Assembly (NCBI RefSeq): GCF_018139985.1
Contig: NZ_JAGSOU010000002.1
Location: 186,001-250,000, forward strand
Direction of reading: 5' to 3'
Origin: Actibacterium sp. MT2.3-13A
GTDB lineage: Bacteria; Pseudomonadota; Alphaproteobacteria; Rhodobacterales; Rhodobacteraceae
Length of the DNA stretch: 64,000 nucleotides
Each line of letters begins with the position of its first letter. Position 1 is the first letter of the stretch. The position numbers were made by a program, and so were the translations under genes. Of this stretch, positions 49,747 through 59,726 are shown in pieces. Below the pieces are notes generated by a model that worked only from the letters and a program-made list of their open reading frames with translations, was not told where the DNA came from and did no database searches.

Positions 49747-50678
49747 CGCGCCTCCGGCGCCCACCGCAACAGGCGCGGCAGGATCAGGGGCGTCAGATAC
49801 ATCGGCACCTGGTAGCAGCCGACGAACAGCAGCAGCGCCTCGACCGTCTCGGGCGGCAGCGCGGCGAGGAAGATCGCGAGGTTGCGGTTTCCGGCGGCGA
49901 CGGCCAGCCCCGCCGCCTGCGCCCCGGGCATCACGCGGCGGCTGCCCCGCCACATCCCGTAGGTCAGGCCGATGTTCAGGGCGAACGCCAGCGCCATGTA
50001 GCCGATCAGCCCCGGATCGAGCGCCAGCGCCGCCGGCCCCACCGCCGACATCAGCCCGATCACCACCAGCCCCATGACCAGCGCCATCGCCCCGTCGATG
50101 GCCGGCCCCGCGGCGGGTGCGGCCAGCGCCGGAACCGCGCGGCGCAGCCAGAACGCCAGCCCCGTCGCCAGCGCGATCACGCCCAGCAGCCGCGCGGCCC
50201 CGGCAACCACCGAAAGCACATCGGGAAAGACCGGCAGCAGCAGGAAGACCGGCACCGCGCTCAGCGGCAGAAGCGCGGTGCCGAGGATCAGCTGCCGCAT
50301 CGCCACGCCCGCATCCGCGCCGCACATCGCCGCCAGCCCCGGCGTGCCGGTGATCGGCGCCCCGGCCAGGACCAGCACCACGCCCGTCGCGGCCACCGTG
50401 CCCAGCCCCCCTGCCCCGCCCAGAACGGCGCAGGCCAGCAGCGGCAGCGCCAGTTGCAGGACCAGCGTCACCGCCACCGCCCGCGGCAGACCGCTGCGCG
50501 CGGGCAGCGCGGCGGCGGGGCCGAGGCGCAGCGCGGCGAGAAACAGCATCAGCGCGATCAGCGGCACGATGGCCGGCGCCATGACCCGCGCCAAGGCCGG
50601 CCAGACGATGCCCAGCCCCAGCCCCGCGATCAGCAGCCAGCGGCCATGCCGGGCCAGCCCGGCGAGCGCGCGGGTCAC
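49743..50678 (-). CDS. BASS-type (bile acid:sodium symporter-like) membrane carrier
   Basis: A 311-residue polytopic protein with about nine to ten hydrophobic helices and few charges. GDAG-like elements are replaced by AMCGADAGVAMRQLILGTALLP, and AAGNRNLAIFLAALP near residue 265 resembles the conserved core-helix region of BASS carriers (GNRN). These import organic anions with sodium. The GTG start overlaps the stop of the marR gene by 4 bp, so it is the last gene of the TRAP system 4 operon. The cargo is unknown; a link to the TRAP substrate or its product is possible. Confidence 0.7.
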   Translation of the reverse strand: MTRALAGLARHGRWLLIAGLGLGIVWPALARVMAPAIVPLIALMLFLAALRLGPAAALPARSGLPRAVAVTLVLQLALPLLACAVLGGAGGLGTVAATGVVLVLAGAPITGTPGLAAMCGADAGVAMRQLILGTALLPLSAVPVFLLLPVFPDVLSVVAGAARLLGVIALATGLAFWLRRAVPALAAPAAGPAIDGAMALVMGLVVIGLMSAVGPAALALDPGLIGYMALAFALNIGLTYGMWRGSRRVMPGAQAAGLAVAAGNRNLAIFLAALPPETVEALLLFVGCYQVPMYLTPLILPRLLRWAPEAR

Positions 50679-51184
50679 AGCGCGGCCGCCGCCCGGGCCG
50701 CCTGGTCATAGCTGCCCGACAGCGCCCGCAGCAGCGCGGCCAGCCGGGACATCTCGTCGGGGTCCATGCCGGCGGCGGCCACGCCCTTGACCAGCAGCGC
50801 CTCGCGCACCTCGGCATAGCGGGCGCACAGCGCCGCGCCCTCGGGGGTGATCGACACGGTTTTCTCCTTGCCCTTCTTGCCGGCCGCGACCAGCCCCCGC
50901 TCGCCCAGCTTGCGCAGGGCGTAGTTGACCAGATGGGTGTCCTCGACATTGAGCACCAGGCAGATATCGGCCAGCGTCTTGGGCCGCTCGCGGTGGTGCA
51001 CCAGATGCAGCACCAGCACCTCAAGCGGCGCCATCCCGGGCGCCCCCGACGCCGCCGCGCAGCGCGTCATCCAGCGCTGGAAGGCGTGGTTGGCCATGGT
51101 GATGGCGAACTCCACCTCGGACAGTTCGGGCAGTTCCGAATTGGCCAGATGGGCCGAGCTGACGACAGGTCCGACGCGGCGCAT
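50675..51184 (-). CDS. MarR-like winged-helix regulator
   Basis: A 169-residue protein with a winged helix at about residues 24-115: PLEVLVLHLVHHRERPKTLADICLVL (in parts) holds helices 2-3, HLVNYALRKLGERGLV the recognition helix, and KGKEKTVSITPEG the wing. The flanking helices fit MarR-type dimerisation. GGGAGGGAGAAAAC precedes the ATG. It follows dctM of system 4 by 17 bp and overlaps the BASS gene, so it probably controls the operon in which it sits. The long frame upstream is the shadow of dctM. Confidence 0.75.
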   Translation of the reverse strand: MRRVGPVVSSAHLANSELPELSEVEFAITMANHAFQRWMTRCAAASGAPGMAPLEVLVLHLVHHRERPKTLADICLVLNVEDTHLVNYALRKLGERGLVAAGKKGKEKTVSITPEGAALCARYAEVREALLVKGVAAAGMDPDEMSRLAALLRALSGSYDQAARAAAAL

Positions 51185-51201
51185 GTTTTCTCCCTCCCCG
51201 C

Positions 51202-52506
51202 TCATTTCGACAACATCGTCCCCGGCAGCCACAGCGCGATCCCGGGGAACAGCGTCAGCAGCGCCACCGCCAGCACCAGGAGGCCGAAGAACGGCAGCGC
51301 ATAGCGCGCGATGGCGAAGATGTCCCGGCCGGTGATGGTCTGCAAGACGAAGAGGTTGAAGCCCACCGGCGGGGTGATCTGGCTCATCTCCACCACCAGC
51401 ACCAGGAAGACGCCGAACCAGATCGGGTCGATCCCGGCCTGCGTCACCATCGGCAGGATGATGGAAACGGTCAGCACAACGATGGAAATGCCGTCCAGGA
51501 ACATCCCCATGACGATGAAGAACACCGTCAGCGCCGCCAGCAGGGTGAAGGGCGACAGGCCCATCCCCCCGATCCAGGCCGCCAGCTGGCGCGGGATGCC
51601 GGTATAGCCCATGGCCACGGTCAGAAAGGCCGCGCCGGCCAGGATGAAGCAGATCATGCAGGTGGTCACGGTCGCCGCGCGCAGCGCGTCGAAGAATCCG
51701 GCGCGATCCATCGCGCCGGTCGCCCAGGCCAGCAGCAGCGCGCCGGCGACCCCGATCACCGCCGCCTCGGTCGGGCTGGCGATACCGGCGTAGATCGAGC
51801 CGATCACAGCCAGGATCAGCCCCACCACCGGCAGCAGCCGCGCCATGGCGCGCAGCGCCTCGCCGCGGCTCGTCGCGGGCTCGTCCTCGGGCATGCGGTC
51901 GCGGTTGAAGGCCGACCAGAGCATGATGTAGCCGGAGAACAGCGCCGCCAGCATCAGCCCCGGCACCACGCCGGCGAGGAACAGCCGCGCGATGGATTGC
52001 TCGGTCGCCGCGCCATAGACGATCAGGATGATCGAGGGCGGGATCAGGAAGCCGAAGGTGCCCGAACCGGCCAGCGTGCCGATCACCATGCGCGGGTCGT
52101 AGCCGCGGCGGGTCAGCTCCGGCACCGACATGCGCCCGATGGTGGCCGTGGTCGCGGCGGACGAGCCCGAGACGGCTGCAAACAGCGCGCAGCCCAGAAC
52201 GTTGACATGCAAGAGCCGTCCCGGCAGCCGCGCGGTGAAGGGCGCAAGCCCCGAGAACATTTCCGCCGACAGGCGCGACCGCACCAGGATCTCGCCCATC
52301 CAGATGAACATCGGCAGCGCGGTCAGGTCCCAGACCGTCAGCCCACCCCAGACCTTGGTGGCGAAGACGAGGCTCACCGGCGCAGAGGAGGCCGCGGCCA
52401 TCGCCACGAGGCCCACCGCGATCAGCGCGAAACCGACCCACAGGCCCGCGGCCAGCGCCCCGAAAAGAACGACGATCAGAAGCGGGGCGAGAAGCGACAG
52501 ATCCAT
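51202..52506 (-). CDS. dctM: TRAP transporter large permease, DctM type (system 4)
   Basis: A 434-residue polytopic protein with GSSAATTATIGRMSVPELTRRG, LAGSGTFGFLIPPSIILIVYG and MSQITPPVGFNLFVLQTITG as family signatures. It overlaps dctQ by 1 bp and is followed by marR. The system lies divergent from a hydantoinase/5-oxoprolinase gene, so a nitrogen heterocycle, cyclic amide or related acid may be the cargo. Confidence 0.93.
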   Translation of the reverse strand: MDLSLLAPLLIVVLFGALAAGLWVGFALIAVGLVAMAAASSAPVSLVFATKVWGGLTVWDLTALPMFIWMGEILVRSRLSAEMFSGLAPFTARLPGRLLHVNVLGCALFAAVSGSSAATTATIGRMSVPELTRRGYDPRMVIGTLAGSGTFGFLIPPSIILIVYGAATEQSIARLFLAGVVPGLMLAALFSGYIMLWSAFNRDRMPEDEPATSRGEALRAMARLLPVVGLILAVIGSIYAGIASPTEAAVIGVAGALLLAWATGAMDRAGFFDALRAATVTTCMICFILAGAAFLTVAMGYTGIPRQLAAWIGGMGLSPFTLLAALTVFFIVMGMFLDGISIVVLTVSIILPMVTQAGIDPIWFGVFLVLVVEMSQITPPVGFNLFVLQTITGRDIFAIARYALPFFGLLVLAVALLTLFPGIALWLPGTMLSK

Positions 52507-53057
52507 CAGCCATTCTCCCCGCGTGCGGCCTCGGCCTGCTCATGGGCCGGCGTTTCGCCGCGCGCCAGCGCCGCCATCGCATCGAGCAGCGCCACGCCGA
52601 GCAGCGCGAGCCCCAGCGTCATCACGCCTTGCGGCAGCCACAGCGGCACCTTGACCATGCCGTAGCTGAGCGAGCCGAAGCGCCAGCTGTCCAGCGTCTG
52701 CACCGCGCTCGACCAGGTGGCGAAACCGGCCAGCCCCACGGCGCAAAGGGTCACGGCCAGCCCCAGCAGCCGCGCCGCACCCGGGGCCATGGCCCGCGTC
52801 AGCAGCGTCACCCGCACATGCCCGCCCGCGCGCAGCGTCCCGGCAAGGCCCAGGAACACCGCCCCGATGAACAGGAAGGCCCCGATCTCGGCCAGCGAGG
52901 GCACGGTCAGCCCCGGCGGCGGCGCACCGATGGCACGGGCGGCGCGGTCGATCAGCCGCCCCGCGATCTGGATCAGCACCAGAACCGCGATGGCCGCGAA
53001 GGTCAGCGCGGCCAGCGCCAGCGCCGCGTCATAGAGCCGGTCGAGAAGACGACGCAT
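52506..53057 (-). CDS. dctQ: TRAP transporter small permease, DctQ type (system 4)
   Basis: A 183-residue membrane protein with four hydrophobic segments at about 9-31, 50-70, 88-110 and 130-155. AGGHVRVTLLTRAMAP is the conserved loop. It lies 57 bp after dctP and overlaps dctM by 1 bp. Confidence 0.87.
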   Translation of the reverse strand: MRRLLDRLYDAALALAALTFAAIAVLVLIQIAGRLIDRAARAIGAPPPGLTVPSLAEIGAFLFIGAVFLGLAGTLRAGGHVRVTLLTRAMAPGAARLLGLAVTLCAVGLAGFATWSSAVQTLDSWRFGSLSYGMVKVPLWLPQGVMTLGLALLGVALLDAMAALARGETPAHEQAEAARGENG

Positions 53058-53114
53058 GAGCCCCTCCCAGGATGAGGAAAGGACAGGGCCGGTCCGGCCC
53101 CGCCCCGGTCAGGC

Positions 53115-54095
53115 TCACTTGGCCGCGGTGTAGGCGTCGATCAGCGCGGCGCCCTCGTCGCCGGCGGAGGCCAGCCATTCCGCGGTCATGGTCTTGCCGA
53201 TCTCGGCCAGTTCCGCCTTCAGCGTGTCCGAAGGCGCGGAAACGGTCATGCCCTTTTCCTTGAGCGTGGCGATCTTGGCGGCGGTCTCGGCCGCCGACAT
53301 CTCCCAGCCGCGGGCCTCGGCCTTGGCGGCGGCGTCCCTGACGGCGGCCTGCTGATCGGCCGGCAGCGCCTCAAGCGCGCGGCTGTTCACAATCACCATG
53401 TTCTTGGGCAGCCATGCCTGCGTGTCGGTGTAATGGGTGGTGAAATCCCAGGCCTGGCTGGAGACGCCGGTCGACGGCGAGGTGATCATCGCGGCCACGC
53501 GCCCGGTGGCGAAGGCGGTGGGGATGTCACCGGTCTCGATCTGGGTCGGCACCGCACCCATCAGCTGCGCCAGACGCTCTGTCGCGGTGTTGTAGGCGCG
53601 GAAGGCGGCGCCCTGCAGATCGGCGGTCGAATTGACCGGCTCTTTGGTGTAGATGCTCTGCCCCGGCCACGGCACGGCATAAAGCAGCGTCAGACCCTGC
53701 GCGGCGAGCTTTTCCTCGACCAGCGGGCGCGAGACATCCCACAGCGCGCGGGCCTCGTCATAGCTGCTGGCCAGGAAGGGGATCGAGTCGACGGCGAAGA
53801 CCGGGTCCTCGTTCGCGAGCCGCGACATCAGGGTCTCGCCGATCGGCGCGAGGCCGCGGCGCACCGAATCCTTGATCTCGGGATGGGCGAAAAGCGCGCC
53901 CGCGGAATGCACGGTGATGGTCAGCGCGCCGCCGGTGGCCTCGGACACGTCGGCGGCGAATTGCTGGATGTTCTGGGTGTGGAACACGCTGTCGCCATAG
54001 GGCGTGGGCATGTCCCAGTTCTCCGCCGCGGCGGGAAGGGCCAAGGCCGCGCCGACAAGGGCACCGGCAAGCGGTTTGAGCATGTGAAAGGTCAT
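53115..54095 (-). CDS. dctP: TRAP transporter periplasmic solute-binding protein, DctP type (system 4)
   Basis: A 326-residue secreted protein with a signal peptide (residues 1-24, cleavage near AAA-ENW). NWDMPTPYGDSVFHTQNIQQFA at the mature start is shown in part, and DLQGAAFRAYNTATERLAQLMG near residue 160 holds the ligand-binding Arg. The ATG at 54095 has AGGGACAAG upstream; an ATG four codons later is possible. The very long frame that continues upstream on this strand is antisense to the hydantoinase gene and is not coding. It heads the operon dctPQM-marR-BASS. Confidence 0.91.
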   Translation of the reverse strand: MTFHMLKPLAGALVGAALALPAAAENWDMPTPYGDSVFHTQNIQQFAADVSEATGGALTITVHSAGALFAHPEIKDSVRRGLAPIGETLMSRLANEDPVFAVDSIPFLASSYDEARALWDVSRPLVEEKLAAQGLTLLYAVPWPGQSIYTKEPVNSTADLQGAAFRAYNTATERLAQLMGAVPTQIETGDIPTAFATGRVAAMITSPSTGVSSQAWDFTTHYTDTQAWLPKNMVIVNSRALEALPADQQAAVRDAAAKAEARGWEMSAAETAAKIATLKEKGMTVSAPSDTLKAELAEIGKTMTAEWLASAGDEGAALIDAYTAAK

Positions 54096-54167
54096 TTTTC
54101 TTGTCCCTGTTGGTTGCGGTGGCGAACTGATTGACGGGCCGGCCACCCCGGACCCGACACAGGCAGC

Positions 54168-54193
54168 TTGACCACACACTTGCATTTTGTCAA
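54168..54193. promoter_or_regulatory. TTGAC/GTCAA dyad in the TRAP 4-hydantoinase divergent region
   Basis: TTGAC (54168-54172) and GTCAA (54189-54193) around 16 bp in the only AT-rich part of the 141-bp gap. The two divergent units may share this regulatory element. The MarR protein encoded in the TRAP operon is a candidate binder. Confidence 0.3.
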
Positions 54194-54236
54194 TAATTTG
54201 TAAGCGAGAACGCAAGCCAGAGCCGGGAGGATCACG

Positions 54237-57200
54237 ATGGGCGATCAGGCAGAGAACGGACAAGTCACCCGGCGCTGGGATTTTTGGATCGACCGCGGCG
54301 GCACCTTCACCGATGTCATCGGCCGCGCCCCCGAGGGCGAGCTGACGGCGCTGAAGCTGCTGTCGGAAAACCCCGAGGCCTACGAGGATGCCGCGATCGA
54401 GGGCATCCGGCGCCTGCTGCGGCTCGCGCCCGGCGCGGCGATCCCGCCCGGGCGCGTGGGCACGGTGCGGATGGGCACCACGGTCGCCACCAACGCCCTG
54501 CTGGAGCGCAAGGGCGACCGCACCCTGTTGCTGATCACCAAGGGCTTCCGCGATGCGCTGCGCATCGCCTACCAGGACCGCCCGGACATCTTCGCCAAGG
54601 AGATCATCCTGCCCGAGCAGCTCTATGAGCGCGTGGTCGAGGTGGAGGAGCGCGTCCGCGCCGACGGCACGGTCGAACGCGCCCTCGACCCCGCCTCGGT
54701 GGCCGGGGCGCTGGCGCAGGCCAGGGCCGACGGGATCGACGCGGTGGCGATCGTTCTGATGCACGCCTGGGCCGCACCGGAGCACGAGAGGATGCTGGTC
54801 GACGCCGCCCGCGCCGCGGGCTTCGGCCAGATCTCGGCCAGCCACGAGGTCTCGCCGCTGATCAAGCTGGTGGGGCGTGGCGACACAACGGTTGTCGATG
54901 CCTATCTGACGCCGATCCTGTCGCGCTATGTGGCGCGGGTCGCCTCGGCGCTGGGCGCGACGCCGCCGGACCAGCCGGGGCCGACGCTGCAATTCATGAT
55001 GTCCTCGGGCGGGCTGACCGCCGCCGACCGCTTCAAGGGCCGCGACGCGATCCTGTCGGGCCCGGCGGGCGGCGTCGTGGGCATGGCACGCACCGGGCAA
55101 CTGGCCGGCCATGACCATGTGATCGGCTTCGACATGGGCGGGACCTCGACCGATGTGGCGCATTTCGACGGCAATTTCGAGCGCGCCTTCGAGACCCAGG
55201 TCGCGGGCGTGCGGATGCGCGCACCGATGCTGCGCGTCCACACCGTGGCCGCCGGCGGCGGCTCCATCCTGCATGCCGAGCCGGGGCGCTTCCGCGTCGG
55301 GCCCGACAGCGCGGGGGCCGATCCCGGCCCCGCCTGCTATCGCCGCGGCGGGCCGCTGACCGTCACCGACGCCAACGTCATGCTGGGCAAGCTGAACCCC
55401 GAATTCTTCCCCGCCATCTTCGGCCCCGATCAGGACCAGCCGCTGGACCGCGACGCCGTCGCCGCGCGTTTCGCCGAAATCGCCGGGGCCGAGGGCAAAA
55501 GCGCGGAGGAGGTCGCCGAGGGCTTCCTCCAGATCGCGGTGGAGAACATGGCCAACGCGATCAAGAAGATCTCCGTCCAGCGCGGCCATGACGTGACGCG
55601 CTACCTGCTCAACGCCTTCGGCGGCGCGGGCGGGCAGCATGCCTGCCTGGTGGCCGACGCGCTGGGCATGACCCGCGTGCTGATCCATCCGCTGTCGGGC
55701 CTGCTGTCGGCCTACGGCATTGGCCTCGCGCGCGTCACCGAGGCGCGCCAGCAGGGGCTTGAGGTGGAAATGCAGCAGGGCGCGCTGGAGGGCATCGAGG
55801 CATCGCTCGCCCGGCTGACCGGCGAGGTGCGCGCGGCGCTTTCCGCCCAGGGCGTGGCCGAGGCGGCGATCGGGCTGACCCGCCGGCTGCACCTGCGCTA
55901 TGCCGGCACCGACACCGCCCTGCCCGTCCTTTGGGACGGCGACATGGCCGGGGCACGGGCACAGTTCGAGGCCGCGCATATGTCCGAGTTCGGCTTCACC
56001 GACCCCGACGCGCCGCTGATCGTCGAGGCGACCGAGATCGAGGGCCAGGCCGGCGACGCCGACGCCGAGCCGGAACCGGCCGCCGACCTGGCCGAGGGCG
56101 CGGCCGAGGCCGAAACCCGCGTGCCGGTCTATTCCGGCGGGCAGTGGCACGACGCGGCGGTGGTCCGCCGCGCGGCCATGACGCCCGGCCGCAGCGTCAC
56201 CGGCCCCGCGCTGATCATCGAGGCCAACCAGACCGTGGTGGTCGAGCCCGGCTGGCGCGCCGAGGTCACCGCCCGCGACCACATCCTGATGACCCGCGTC
56301 ACCGCCGCCGCGCGCCAGCGCGCCGCGGGCACCGAGGCCGACCCGGTGCTGCTGGAGGTCTTCAACAACCTGTTCATGAACATCGCCGAGCAAATGGGCG
56401 TGGCGCTTCAGAAAACCGCGCGTTCGGTAAACATCAAGGAACGGCTGGATTTCTCCTGCGCGGTGTTCGACGCCGAGGGCGCGCTGGTCGCCAACGCGCC
56501 GCATATGCCGGTGCATCTGGGCTCCATGGACCGCTCGGTCGAGACGGTGATCCGCCTGAACCGCGGCCAGATCCGGCCCGGCGACGTCTATGCGCTGAAC
56601 GCCCCCTACAACGGCGGCACCCACCTGCCCGACATCACCGTGGTCACGCCGGTCTTCGACACGGCAGGCAAGGACATCCTGTTCTGGGTCGCCTCGCGCG
56701 GCCACCATGCCGATGTGGGCGGCATCGCGCCGGGCTCGATGACGCCGCGCGCCACGCGGGTGGACGAGGAAGGTGTCCTGATCGACAACTTCAAGCTGGT
56801 CGAGGACGGGCGCTTCCGCGAGGGGCCGCTGCGCGAATTGCTGGCCGACCACCCCTACCCCTGCCGCAACCCCGACCAGAACGTCGCCGACCTCAAGGCG
56901 CAGGTCGCCGCCAACGCCCGCGGCGTGGCCGAGCTGCGCCACATGATCGAAGGCTTCGGGCTGGACGTGGTGCAGGCCTATATGGGCCATGTTCAGGACA
57001 ACGCCGCGGCCGAGGTCTCGCGCGTGATCGGGCGGCTGTCGGACGGGGCCTACGAATACCCCACCGACACCGGCCAGGTGATCAGGGTCAAGGTGACGGT
57101 GGACCGCGAGCGCGGCGAGGCCACGGTGGATTTCACCGGCACCTCTCCGGCGATGGCGAACAATTTCAACGCGCCCGCGCCGGTGACGCGCGCCGCCGTC

Positions 57201-57875
57201 CTTTACGTCTTCCGGGTGATGGTCGAGGCGCCGATCCCGATGAACGCGGGCTGCCTGCGCCCGGTAAAAATCGTGGTGCCCGAGGGCTCCATGCTCGCCC
57301 CGCGCTACCCCGCGGCGGTGGTCGCCGGCAACGTGGAGACCAGCCAGCATGTCACCAACGCGCTGTTCGGCGCGCTGGGGGCGATGGCCAACAGCCAGGG
57401 CACGATGAACAACCTGACCTTCGGCAACGAACGGCACCAGTATTACGAGACGATCTGCTCGGGCAGCCCGGCGGGGTGGATGAACGACGGCACCGGCTTC
57501 GCCGGGACCGACGGGGTGCATGTGCACATGACCAACTCGCGGCTGACCGATCCCGAGATCCTGGAGCTGCGCTACCCGGTGGTGCTGGAGGAGTTCGGCA
57601 TCGACGCGGGTTCGGGCGGCAAGGGCACCTGGTGCGCGGGCGACGGCACCACGCGGCGCATCCGCTTCCTCGAGGCGATGGACCTCGCGATCCTGTCCTC
57701 GCACCGCGAGATCGCGCCGCGCGGCATCGGCAGCGGCGGCCCGGGCCGCGTGGGGCGGACGGAAATCCACCGCGCCGACGGCACCGTCGAGGTGCTGGCC
57801 GCCGCCGACCAGACCCATGTCGCCCCGGGCGACGCCGTGGTCATCGTCACGCCGACGGCGGGCGGCTGCGGCTAG
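54237..57875 (+). CDS. Fused ATP-dependent hydantoinase/5-oxoprolinase (HyuA-HyuB)
   Basis: A 1212-residue single-chain enzyme. The HyuA part covers residues 1-690: [13 protein letters not shown] near 18 and [16 protein letters not shown] near 297 are the two phosphate-binding segments of the ASKHA fold. The HyuB part begins near residue 700 at [18 protein letters not shown] and includes [15 protein letters not shown] and [16 protein letters not shown]. Known members open 5-oxoproline, hydantoins or related cyclic amides with ATP. Bacteria often encode the halves separately; this is the fused, eukaryote-OPLAH-like length. GGGAGGAT precedes the ATG. It is divergent from TRAP system 4. Substrate is unknown. 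Confidence 0.9.
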   Translation: MGDQAENGQVTRRWDFWIDRGGTFTDVIGRAPEGELTALKLLSENPEAYEDAAIEGIRRLLRLAPGAAIPPGRVGTVRMGTTVATNALLERKGDRTLLLITKGFRDALRIAYQDRPDIFAKEIILPEQLYERVVEVEERVRADGTVERALDPASVAGALAQARADGIDAVAIVLMHAWAAPEHERMLVDAARAAGFGQISASHEVSPLIKLVGRGDTTVVDAYLTPILSRYVARVASALGATPPDQPGPTLQFMMSSGGLTAADRFKGRDAILSGPAGGVVGMARTGQLAGHDHVIGFDMGGTSTDVAHFDGNFERAFETQVAGVRMRAPMLRVHTVAAGGGSILHAEPGRFRVGPDSAGADPGPACYRRGGPLTVTDANVMLGKLNPEFFPAIFGPDQDQPLDRDAVAARFAEIAGAEGKSAEEVAEGFLQIAVENMANAIKKISVQRGHDVTRYLLNAFGGAGGQHACLVADALGMTRVLIHPLSGLLSAYGIGLARVTEARQQGLEVEMQQGALEGIEASLARLTGEVRAALSAQGVAEAAIGLTRRLHLRYAGTDTALPVLWDGDMAGARAQFEAAHMSEFGFTDPDAPLIVEATEIEGQAGDADAEPEPAADLAEGAAEAETRVPVYSGGQWHDAAVVRRAAMTPGRSVTGPALIIEANQTVVVEPGWRAEVTARDHILMTRVTAAARQRAAGTEADPVLLEVFNNLFMNIAEQMGVALQKTARSVNIKERLDFSCAVFDAEGALVANAPHMPVHLGSMDRSVETVIRLNRGQIRPGDVYALNAPYNGGTHLPDITVVTPVFDTAGKDILFWVASRGHHADVGGIAPGSMTPRATRVDEEGVLIDNFKLVEDGRFREGPLRELLADHPYPCRNPDQNVADLKAQVAANARGVAELRHMIEGFGLDVVQAYMGHVQDNAAAEVSRVIGRLSDGAYEYPTDTGQVIRVKVTVDRERGEATVDFTGTSPAMANNFNAPAPVTRAAVLYVFRVMVEAPIPMNAGCLRPVKIVVPEGSMLAPRYPAAVVAGNVETSQHVTNALFGALGAMANSQGTMNNLTFGNERHQYYETICSGSPAGWMNDGTGFAGTDGVHVHMTNSRLTDPEILELRYPVVLEEFGIDAGSGGKGTWCAGDGTTRRIRFLEAMDLAILSSHREIAPRGIGSGGPGRVGRTEIHRADGTVEVLAAADQTHVAPGDAVVIVTPTAGGCG

Positions 57876-57944
57876 AAAAGGCGGCGGGGCGCCGGCCATC
57901 GCCGACGCCCCCGCGATCCATGCGGAAACCTGGGCCGCCGCGGC

Positions 57945-59132
57945 CTAGGCCGGGCGGTTCCCGGCGTTCAGCGCCCGCGCCGCGACCTCGCAGAAATACT
58001 GCGCGCCCAGCGTCAGGATCTCGTCGTTGAACTGGTAGTTCGGGCTGTGCAGGTTGCGCCCGCCCTCGGCCGGTCCGTTGCCGATCCAGATATAGGCGCC
58101 GGGGCGGTCGTTCAGCATGAAGGCGAAATCCTCGGCCGCCATGCTGGGCGGCAGGTCGGTGGCCACGGCCTCGGGCCCGACGATGCCCTGCGCGGCCTCC
58201 AGCGCCAGCGCGGCGGCGGAGGCGGCGTTGATGGTGGCAGGATAGCGGCGCAGGTAATCGAACTCCGCCTCGGCGTGATAGGCCGAGGCGATGGCACGGG
58301 CGCGGTGGCCCATCTCCGCCTCAAGGAAATCGCGGGTCCCGGGCGCGAAGGTCCGCACCGTGCCGCGCAGCACGATCCGCTCGGGGATGACGTTCAGCGT
58401 GTCGCCGGCGTGGATCTGGGTGATCGAGATCACCGCCGGATCGACGGGCGCGACGGCGCGGCTGATCAGCGTCTGCCAGGCCATCTGCACCTGCGCGGCC
58501 AGGGTGATCGGGTCGATCCCCTCATGCGGCATGGCGCCGTGGCTGCCGCGCCCGATCAGGCGCAACTCGAACGTGTCGAAGGCGGCCATCACGGGCCCGG
58601 AATGCACGGCAAAGCGCCCGGCCTCCAGCCCCGGCCAGTTGTGCATCGAGAACACCTGATCGACCGGGAAACGCGCGAACAGGCCGTCCGCGATCATCTC
58701 GCGCGCGCCGCCCTCGTTCTCCTCGGCGGGCTGGAAGATGAACACCACCGTGCCCGGCCCCGGCGGGTTCGCCGCCATGTGCTTCGCCGCGCCCAGCAGC
58801 ATCGTGGTGTGGCCGTCATGGCCGCAGGCATGCATCTTGCCCGGGGTGGTCGAGGCATAGGGCAGCCCCGTCGTCTCGGTCACGTCGAGCGCGTCGATAT
58901 CCGCGCGCAGGCCGACGGTCCAGCCGTCGCCGTTGCGCAGGATGCCGACGACGCCGGTGCCCGCGATCCCCTCATGCACCTCCAGCCCCATCGCGCGCAG
59001 TTCGCGGGCGATGAAGACGGCGGTGCGATGTTCCTGAAAGGCGGTCTCGGGATGCGCGTGCAGGTCGTGGCGCCATTGCGTGAGCAACGGCAGCATGGCC
59101 TGGATATCGTCTGCAATACGCATCGCGGTCAC
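57945..59132 (-). CDS. M20-family amidohydrolase (hippurate hydrolase/aminoacylase-like)
   Basis: A 395-residue metallopeptidase-fold amidohydrolase. Metal and catalytic sites are visible: GLRADIDALDVTE near residue 78, HACGHDGHTTMLLGA near residue 100, the catalytic Glu in FQPAEENEGGAREM near residue 136, GSHGAMPHEGIDP in the lid domain, and the last His in HSPNYQFNDE near residue 365. Such enzymes remove acyl groups from amino acids or split amide bonds. The GTG start at 59132 forms a 4-bp GTGA overlap with the upstream gene; an ATG at 59123 is possible. It ends the molybdenum hydroxylase operon and may act on the opened-ring amide. Confidence 0.88.
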   Translation of the reverse strand: MTAMRIADDIQAMLPLLTQWRHDLHAHPETAFQEHRTAVFIARELRAMGLEVHEGIAGTGVVGILRNGDGWTVGLRADIDALDVTETTGLPYASTTPGKMHACGHDGHTTMLLGAAKHMAANPPGPGTVVFIFQPAEENEGGAREMIADGLFARFPVDQVFSMHNWPGLEAGRFAVHSGPVMAAFDTFELRLIGRGSHGAMPHEGIDPITLAAQVQMAWQTLISRAVAPVDPAVISITQIHAGDTLNVIPERIVLRGTVRTFAPGTRDFLEAEMGHRARAIASAYHAEAEFDYLRRYPATINAASAAALALEAAQGIVGPEAVATDLPPSMAAEDFAFMLNDRPGAYIWIGNGPAEGGRNLHSPNYQFNDEILTLGAQYFCEVAARALNAGNRPA

Positions 59133-59725
59133 CCGAAGATGAGGGTCAGGCCGATACCGAGGGCGAGGCCGACAAGAAGCCAGGCCACGCGGTCGATCAG
59201 CGGAATATGCCCAGCCGCCGCGGGCGCCGCGGCGGGCGCCGCGCCGGCGGCAGCACCACCTGCCGGGGTGGCGGCAGCCTGTTCGCCGCCCGTCAGCACG
59301 CGCGAGAATCCGGCGAAGAAGTCGTCGGCCGTCTTTTTCGCGACGCCTTGGATCAGGCGGCCGCCGACGCTGGCCAGCTTGCCGCCGATATCGGCGTCGG
59401 CGACATAGCTCAACCGCGTGCCGTCGCCCTCGGGCGCCAGCGTGATCCGGGCCTCGCCCTTGGCGAAGCCCGCAGGCCCGCCCTGACCGCGCCCGCGCAG
59501 CGTGTAGGAGACCGGCGGGTTCAGGTCGGCCAGTTCCACCTTGCCCTTGAAGGTGGCCGAAACCGGCCCGACCTTGGCGACCACGGTGGCGGTGAACTCA
59601 CGCTCGCCGGTCTGCTCCATCGCCTGGCAGCCGGGGATGGAGCGGCGCAGCACCTCGGGGTCGTTCAGACCTTTCCAGACCGCCTCGGGGGCGGCCGGGA
59701 TCAGGGCATCGCCTTCGAACCGCAT
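59129..59725 (-). CDS. CoxG-like SRPBCC protein with C-terminal membrane anchor
   Basis: A 198-residue protein. Residues 1-145 are a CoxG-type SRPBCC domain (FEGDALIPAAPEAVWKGLNDPEVL, and a LNPPVSYTLRGRGQGGPAGF block). An Ala/Gly/Pro-rich linker follows (150-172), then one membrane helix (177-197) at the end. CoxG helps fix molybdenum hydroxylases such as CO dehydrogenase to the inner membrane. Here it sits with coxMSL-type genes, so it probably anchors that enzyme. It overlaps the amidohydrolase by 4 bp and follows the dehydrogenase gene by 1 bp. Confidence 0.85.
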   Translation of the reverse strand: MRFEGDALIPAAPEAVWKGLNDPEVLRRSIPGCQAMEQTGEREFTATVVAKVGPVSATFKGKVELADLNPPVSYTLRGRGQGGPAGFAKGEARITLAPEGDGTRLSYVADADIGGKLASVGGRLIQGVAKKTADDFFAGFSRVLTGGEQAAATPAGGAAAGAAPAAAPAAAGHIPLIDRVAWLLVGLALGIGLTLIFG

Positions 59726-59726
59726 C

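Noticed and set aside
53115-57899. A continuous minus-strand frame of about 1590 codons across the hydantoinase gene
   Set aside because: Its upstream two thirds is antisense to the fused hydantoinase, which has full conserved motifs on the plus strand. The translated shadow is His/Arg/Gly-rich and lacks domains. Only the last 326 codons (DctP) are coding. GC-rich third positions keep antisense frames open.
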